Source: Bolinopsis microptera (Eukaryota > Ctenophora > Tentaculata > Lobata > Bolinopsidae). From it: a DNA stretch of 60,000 nucleotides. Shown in pieces: positions 54,420 to 60,000 of this stretch. Where the stretch lies: NCBI RefSeq assembly GCF_026151205.1, contig NC_087076.1, forward strand, positions 21,324,828 through 21,384,827. The letters run 5' to 3'. Below the pieces are notes generated by a model that ran no database searches, was not told where the DNA came from, and was given only the letters and a program-made list of their open reading frames with translations. Position 1 is the stretch's first letter, and each line of letters begins with the position of its first letter. Both the position numbers and the translations under genes were made by a program.

Positions 54420-55891
54420 CAATTTACACAATTTATTGTTAATTAATGTTTTTAAACGCATTTGAGTCTGTAACATATTGACATGTTACTGTTACTGACT
54501 CAAAATGTGCTCGAGATTTTTTTGTTGAACAGAGTTTTACTCTCCAGTACTATGAAAAGTTGTTACATGATAAATAAAGATTTTGATAATAAAGTGATTT
54601 TTTATCCCTAATGTTCATCCTTAATGTTATTAAAAATTGTGTAGACTATTCTTTGTCTCTAACTGAGGATTGGAAGTTTGAGAAAGGACCATGTTCATTA
54701 ACGTGTTACCCCATTTCTGCAGATAGCCCTACAAATTGTGGAGACTATTTAAATCAAAAGTTACTAAAGCGTTCGCTATTTGTTACGATTGTTATTACCA
54801 ACCGTACCTCTTTCAATTGTGGACCGGGGTGGATGTTTCTGTCAAACAAGAGTTGATGCGACAGTGTGTTGTTTTTCGGACGAAACGATAATTGTTTGGA
54901 ACAAGAAACCATTTTGGGTTTCTGGGACAACCACCAATCGATTTCTTGTCATATTTAAGTTCAGAAATAGCTACCTATATCGCCTAGAAACCTCAGAGGG
55001 AAGATTTAAATTTTCCCGATTTTTCTGATATGAGGGTTGATGAGGCCAAAATCGTAATCGGAATGATCGGAAAAATCGGGTTGGACAACTTTTTCTTAGG
55101 TCCCCTCATCCTTTAATTTTATGAAAGTTTATAATGCTACATTAATTTTATTGTTATATCCCTCCCGGAATATTGCTCATGTGGCTAATAGGATATTATT
55201 ACAATGTACATGGGTACAATATCTAGACCTATCAACCGGGCATGTTAGTTAAATACTTGAAGTTAGATCTTTATACCTCTTAAAGCGTAAGTAATCAAGA
55301 TACAGGGGTTAAAATACCAAGATAATTGCGTCTTGATATATATATAAACAGATAAACTAAACAGCCTGAAACTGGAAAATGTGCCTCTTTTTTGAAATAG
55401 GTACGTGAGTTTCGAGACAACACCAGTTGAAATTAAAACGGGCAGGAATTCTTTGATCCTTCAATTATCAATCATACAAATTGTTTAAAATGGTTAAAAA
55501 GATAAGATAAGATAAGATAAAAAGAGCGGAATACTACTAGTAAGAATTTCATGGGTATCAAATATCAATATCAGAACAGACTTGACTTACTGGTCTGTGC
55601 TTTGGAGCTCGGTTTAAGGGGAGGCATGATTTCCGAGATTAAATCACAACGGAAAGCCTCGATAGGAAAATCACAGATTCACAGATTTTAAATTTTACAA
55701 GACACTCTTCGACAATGATCACGGAATTGAAAGGTCCTTTTTATATTAGTGAAATTGACCAAAAAATCTTCACCATTTCCAGCTTTCCAGATAACAAAGA
55801 AATAGAACAATAATCATTCCTTACAACTAACAACTTGTACTACAAAATTTGAAGATTATAACACCAAAAGAGTGGATAAGTCCACCTTACC

Positions 55892-58002
55892 CTACTCGAT
55901 GTGAGTTCCTGCTGTTTCCTTTCCAAGAACACACAGACAAATACTGACAACAACTGCCGCGATTTGAGCAAATGCTAACACAATTCTTGGGTGGAGATTA
56001 AAGATAAACTGAGAGCATGCAATACCAGCACAGGCCCCTATTCTGTTAAAAACTAACCCAAATGAAACTACAAAAGATCTCACTTCAGTTGGAAAATACT
56101 CAGCCCCCAGTATAAATTGGCTTAGTCCAATCTGGGCCGCACTGAATTTCGATATTGTGAAAAACACAAATGAGTACTTGTCGTTTACACAGAAGTATAA
56201 CGCTGTAAGAGCAATCAGTTGCAATAACACTGATGATTGGAATGTCTTTTTCCGGCCAATGATCTCCATCAGTATAACTGCTACTAGGACTCCCAGGGGT
56301 TCGAATAAACTGATGACACCCAGATCAAACAGAACCGATTTATTGAAGATACAAGATTCATCTTGTGTCACTTTTATACCAGTACAGTATCCTTCATTTA
56401 GAAATCTTGGCATGGAGTAACTGATGGTGTAGTAGATGAATATTGCTGTAAATCCCAGCGCATAGACGACTACCAGATCCGTCATACGTCCAGTTGCCTT
56501 AATAAAGTTCAAGGCACCGAAAAGTCCGGTTTCCTTATTATAAGTGTCATCGTCATCTTCTACCCTTTTCAATTTGATGATACCGCTTCCGCTGTTGCAG
56601 TTGAGCTTAGCGATGGTTTGGACTGTATTTTCCGCTCTGTCCCAGTTTCTATTTTTAGCTTCAAATCTCGGAGACTCTGGCATGATGGCCAAGAAGAAGA
56701 TTGATGGAGAAAACATGATTGCAGTTCCTAACATAAACCCTCTCCAGCCGTAAGGATCAATGACGTAGTACGCCAAAGCACTTGCCAGTGATGCACCAAT
56801 CCCCCACGCCAGGGAAACATAAGAGATCAGAAATCCTCTCCATTTGACTGTTGCTATTTCCGCTGAAATTTATTTAAATTGAGTGTGTGCCGGGAAAAAA
56901 TATATTTATATTGTTCTCCAACATATCCACGAAAATGCGTGAACAGTGATCGCTGATAATTATTGAATCGCCTTGATGAACAGTGCGTAACATAAATTTT
57001 TTCATTAAGAAACCCTCGTACATTACAATACATATTACATAATACTTAGACTTTATTTCGTGCAGAGCACTCGCGCACGTGCGGGGATGCTAAGAGCACT
57101 CGATAGCCGAGATATTATGGTATCGACGTATCGTAATTCGTAACATTTTGGTGCTAACGGATACTGATCAAAGCAGTGTCCTGAGCAATATCAGGGAATA
57201 AAAGTAGCAGAAATTATCTTGATCCGTGCTTACCTGTAAGAGCGATAGAAGGCCCCATCCCAATTCCCATAAACACCCCAACAAGTCCCCGCAGTACAGC
57301 TAGATGCCAGTATTTTGTAGCAAGTCCACATAGCAATCCTGCTATGGTAACTCCTATAGCTCCAGCTAGAGCTACTGGCTTCCTGCCAAATTTATCACCC
57401 GCTCCAGAAAAAAGGAGCGATGCCAGCGCTAATCCTATGAACACATTTATCTGCGAAAAGTAAAGAGTGCAAATGATACTAAACGTTATATTATCTGGCC
57501 AATCCTTCAAAAATAATGTTATCAAGAACAAACTTGGAAGAAATCAATTTATTAATGATCAGGTATGAAGATTAATAAACATATTTTCAAGTATTATATG
57601 TTACCAGTCCTATATTTTATCATGAAAGTTTCTGGGATGGCTGCTGAGTATAAGTTTATCTTAATAGCGGTGTTCTTCAATTTATTATTATTATTAAGAC
57701 TTTAGATAATAAAGATTAAGATGAATAAAGATTATTAATAGAGATTAAGATTAATAAATTACCTGAAGAGCAGTAACCCAGAAAGTAGTGAGCTCCCACT
57801 CACATCTCACCATGATTCCAACTACCGACAGGACTATTATTTCTCCCCCTTCTAAGCAGCAGAAAAAGAATGGACCCAGACTAAAAAGAATGTTTCCACA
57901 TCCGAATCCTGCTGTTTCCATTGCTTCATTTATATCTACTTCTGCATCCGGTTCTTTGTCAAAGTCATCCTTCAGTTTCTTACTCTCATCAGAATTGCTC
58001 AT
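55892..58002 (-). CDS. SVOP-like major facilitator transporter D
   Basis: Exons 58002-57763, 57450-57234 and 56862-55892 give 475 residues. The N-terminal tail is seven residues shorter than in A-C and clearly diverged (MSNSDESKKLKDDF), and exon 2 begins INVFIGLALAS. Exon 3 is about 98% like B. All MFS motifs (GDKFGRKP, PESPRFE, IIGRKKTF, YFPTEVRS) are intact. The upstream flank lacks the hAT MITE and both G-tracts found in B and C, so D keeps the ancestral flank. Confidence 0.9.
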
Positions 58003-59348
58003 TTCATTACCAATTAACTGCTTCCCTGTGCACTTGCAACATACACTATAAAATTGAAAGAAGTGGGGTTAGACTATTTATTTCATCGCAATCTTCTAAA
58101 AGTAGGTAATCTTTGTGGCATCATTTTGAGCGAATCTTAACGATTTTATGGATAAACGGGTCACAAGCGATCAATTTCGCGGCGAAACTTGGTTATGTCA
58201 TCTCATACGTTTAAACTTGGGTTATCAGTTATATTACATAGTGTGATAGAAAACATAACTAAGCACAACTATCCAATCCTAGAAATGGAAGGAAAAACAT
58301 AATCACGGATAAGACGATTTATAAACATTAAACTGTCCCGATGTCTTTGACACAGACTTTTAAAGCCAGATTAAAACCAGTTAAAAACCAGTTCAACATC
58401 CTGACCATGATTAAAAACTAGCTGCTATATTATTATTGGAAACTAGCTCATTTATGTTAAACTGGTTTATCCACATTGCACGTCATGTACGTTGTAACTA
58501 GGGTATCCACTCCGATAATCGTAACCGATAATTATCTCCGATAATTCGTTAAAAGTTATCTGTTTATCTAAATGAAACATTTTTATCGGCATAAAAATTT
58601 ACTAGAAATTACCGAAATTACTGCTACAATACCAATGTAAGTTGTAACCAAATATATGTGAATCTCACGACAAAAGATTAATAACAATTGGCGGTATCAA
58701 AACCCACGTACCAGGGTGCTTATTTTCCAATACGAGATTGGGGAGGAGGGGGGAGGGTAAGATTGTGGACGGGTTCTGTTTATAAACAAACAACAAACAG
58801 ACCAACAGAGAGCAGATGGGTGTAGAGGCTCATGTGTCCTTCAGTTAAATACTGGTTAGACAGAAACAATTTGCAGGGCTAGTCCGAAGAAGCAGTAGAA
58901 CAAGTAATGAACAAAACCTTGACAGTTAGCATTATTTTACCCTCCATCAAAAGGCAGAAAGGGTTGGTGGAGTTTACCATCGACCTAAAGTATCCATGTG
59001 CTCTTTAGAGCGAATGTGTCCTTCAGTTCTGCACTGTTCTTAACTTATTATGAGTCGTTACATACAAGGCGTTAAGGAAGCAGTTCCAGGGGCAGTACAC
59101 GGTTATCAAATTAGTATGAGTTGTAGAAGCACAAGAGAGTATTATAACTATATAATAAAGCAGGTGTCGAGGTCACAGTGCACGTGGCCTGGTGGTAAGA
59201 TCTGTTGTACATTTGTACAAACCTATTGTGTTTATAAAACCTATTGTGTTTAGTAACACTACCATAATATATTGTAGTGTTACTATGCTAACACTGCCAT
59301 ATAAGGCAATTCTCCCCATATTTCTATGGTAACCAAGTTTAATTTCAG
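58003..59348. other. Upstream flank of transporter D and featureless DNA
   Basis: 58003-58330 matches the flanks of B and C. Beyond that I see no gene, only AT-rich sequence with a CCGATAAT-type patch (58520-58560) and a G-rich stretch at 58740-58760. A 38-codon frame from 59050 ends at a possible donor (59164) in phase with the exon below. Confidence 0.45.
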
Positions 59349-59484
59349 TTGAATATGATAACGTGGTGCGTTAACAAGGCAGAACAAACAACAAAAAGGG
59401 CATCCACTGGAGATATTGACAAGCGAAAAGATTCCAAACGACTTGGCAAAAAGTCTCCCTTCAGGAAATCGTGTGACGAAAGTG
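59349..59484 (+). CDS. Candidate coding exon of an unidentified gene
   Basis: The stretch is bounded by an acceptor (AATTTCAG at 59341-59348) and a donor (GTACGT at 59485) and is open throughout. With the ATG at 59355 it encodes a Lys/Arg-rich segment including STGDIDKRKDSKRLGKK and SPFRKSCDES. The bias towards charged residues and the acceptor 6 nt before an ATG resemble the other gene starts here. No family is recognised, and the following exon would lie outside the window or is not recognisable. Confidence 0.35.
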
Positions 59485-60000
59485 GTACGTTTCATGAATT
59501 AATCAAGTTATAAGTACTAGTTTGCTAAACAGTGCAGTCAACCGGGGCTGACCGCTCGTTAGCTATGTACCTCAAGTGTGAACTAAGTTAACCGACTGAA
59601 ACACTGTCCACATCTCAATTTCCACATTAAGGACGTGTAGACTAGCCGGTATATGGTGTGACGTTTGCTTTTGAGGGCTACGGGCGATAATTCCAAACAG
59701 CTTGCTGGAGGGAAGGCCCGGCCCGAAAAGAAGCCAAGAATAAGAGTAATGAGAATCAAGGACAAAAGAAAATTGCGATTATTTTGGCCAAAAATCGCGG
59801 CGCCGCGACAAGCGGTCTATTGTTCAATAACAAGCAAAACACAAATCAATAACTATAGATCCGACGACGTTTGTGACAAGTATCCGACAGCTGACAATCA
59901 ATAACAGCACTGATTTCACCTACTGCACGATTTCATAATCCATTGTATGTCTAGTGGTCAAGTTAATGTCTAGTGGTCAAGTTAATGTTTAGTGGTCAAT
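59485..60000. other. Window end, no gene seen; 19-bp repeat at the edge
   Basis: 59740-59815 contains an ATTTTGGCCAAAAATCGCG palindromic fragment also present at 34410-34450, a dispersed repeat. From 59949 to the edge, a 19-bp unit GTCTAGTGGTCAAGTTAAT is repeated at least 2.7 times and probably continues beyond. Confidence 0.6.

Larger units (their letters stand above)
35405..58330 (-). repeat. Tandem segmental duplication carrying transporter genes B, C and D
   Basis: Unit B is about 35405-45395, unit C about 45396-55119 and unit D about 55120-58330 (partial). Each starts with the sequence around TTATGAAAGTT and AATGCTACATTAAT, runs through a TATATATA patch, the transporter gene and its upstream flank, and in B and C ends with CT-rich arrays and a roughly 670-bp segment (44700-45370 and 54428-55095). 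Gene A and its right flank are an older, partial version. Differences between units are largely insertions of mobile elements. Confidence 0.9.

Overview
This is a window of an invertebrate animal genome. It is AT-rich and intron-rich, with GT-AG introns, many minisatellites, long G/C homopolymers and several families of non-autonomous DNA transposons. The most informative locus is a tandem array of 5S rRNA genes. Each unit also carries what looks like a spliced-leader (SL) RNA gene: a splice donor, an UNCG-capped hairpin, an Sm-like site, a 3' hairpin and a 3'-box-like motif. SL trans-splicing, 5S linkage and TTAGGG-type interstitial telomeric repeats together suggest an SL-using metazoan. A hydrozoan cnidarian is my best guess, but tunicates, ctenophores and others are not excluded.

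Layout. 3-632: an unrecognised, possibly partial gene. 1124-9064 (+): complete 12-exon UTP15 (small-subunit processome WD40 protein, 499 aa), with a secreted SOUL/heme-binding-family gene nested antisense in its intron 4 (3636-4463). 10396-29691 (+): seven exons of ANKRD16. Its third intron boundary is occupied by about 160 copies of a 25-bp minisatellite, interrupted by an 8-bp-TSD element. Its next intron (16781-27723) contains the whole 5S/SL array on the opposite strand: 12 SL genes, 11 full 5S genes and one truncated 5S. The last two ankyrin repeats of ANKRD16 are not found in the window. 31013-58002 (-): four SVOP-like major-facilitator transporter genes, A to D, in tandem. Three are intact and one (C) has three 1-nt frameshifts. 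The units between them are segmental duplications of about 10 kb, decorated with CT-rich arrays, G-tracts and three kinds of transposon whose empty sites can be read from the sister units. 58003-60000: mostly featureless, with one possible coding exon at 59349-59484.

How it fits together. UTP15 (pre-18S processing) and 5S rRNA are both ribosome components. ANKRD16 is a co-factor of alanyl-tRNA synthetase fidelity and here hosts the 5S/SL array. UTP15, ANKRD16 and SOUL each have a 3' splice site a few bases upstream of the start codon, and the SVOP-like genes have one within about 40 bases. That is what SL acceptors would look like. A recurrent theme is that minisatellites have grown at exon-intron junctions, multiplying splice-site-like sequence.
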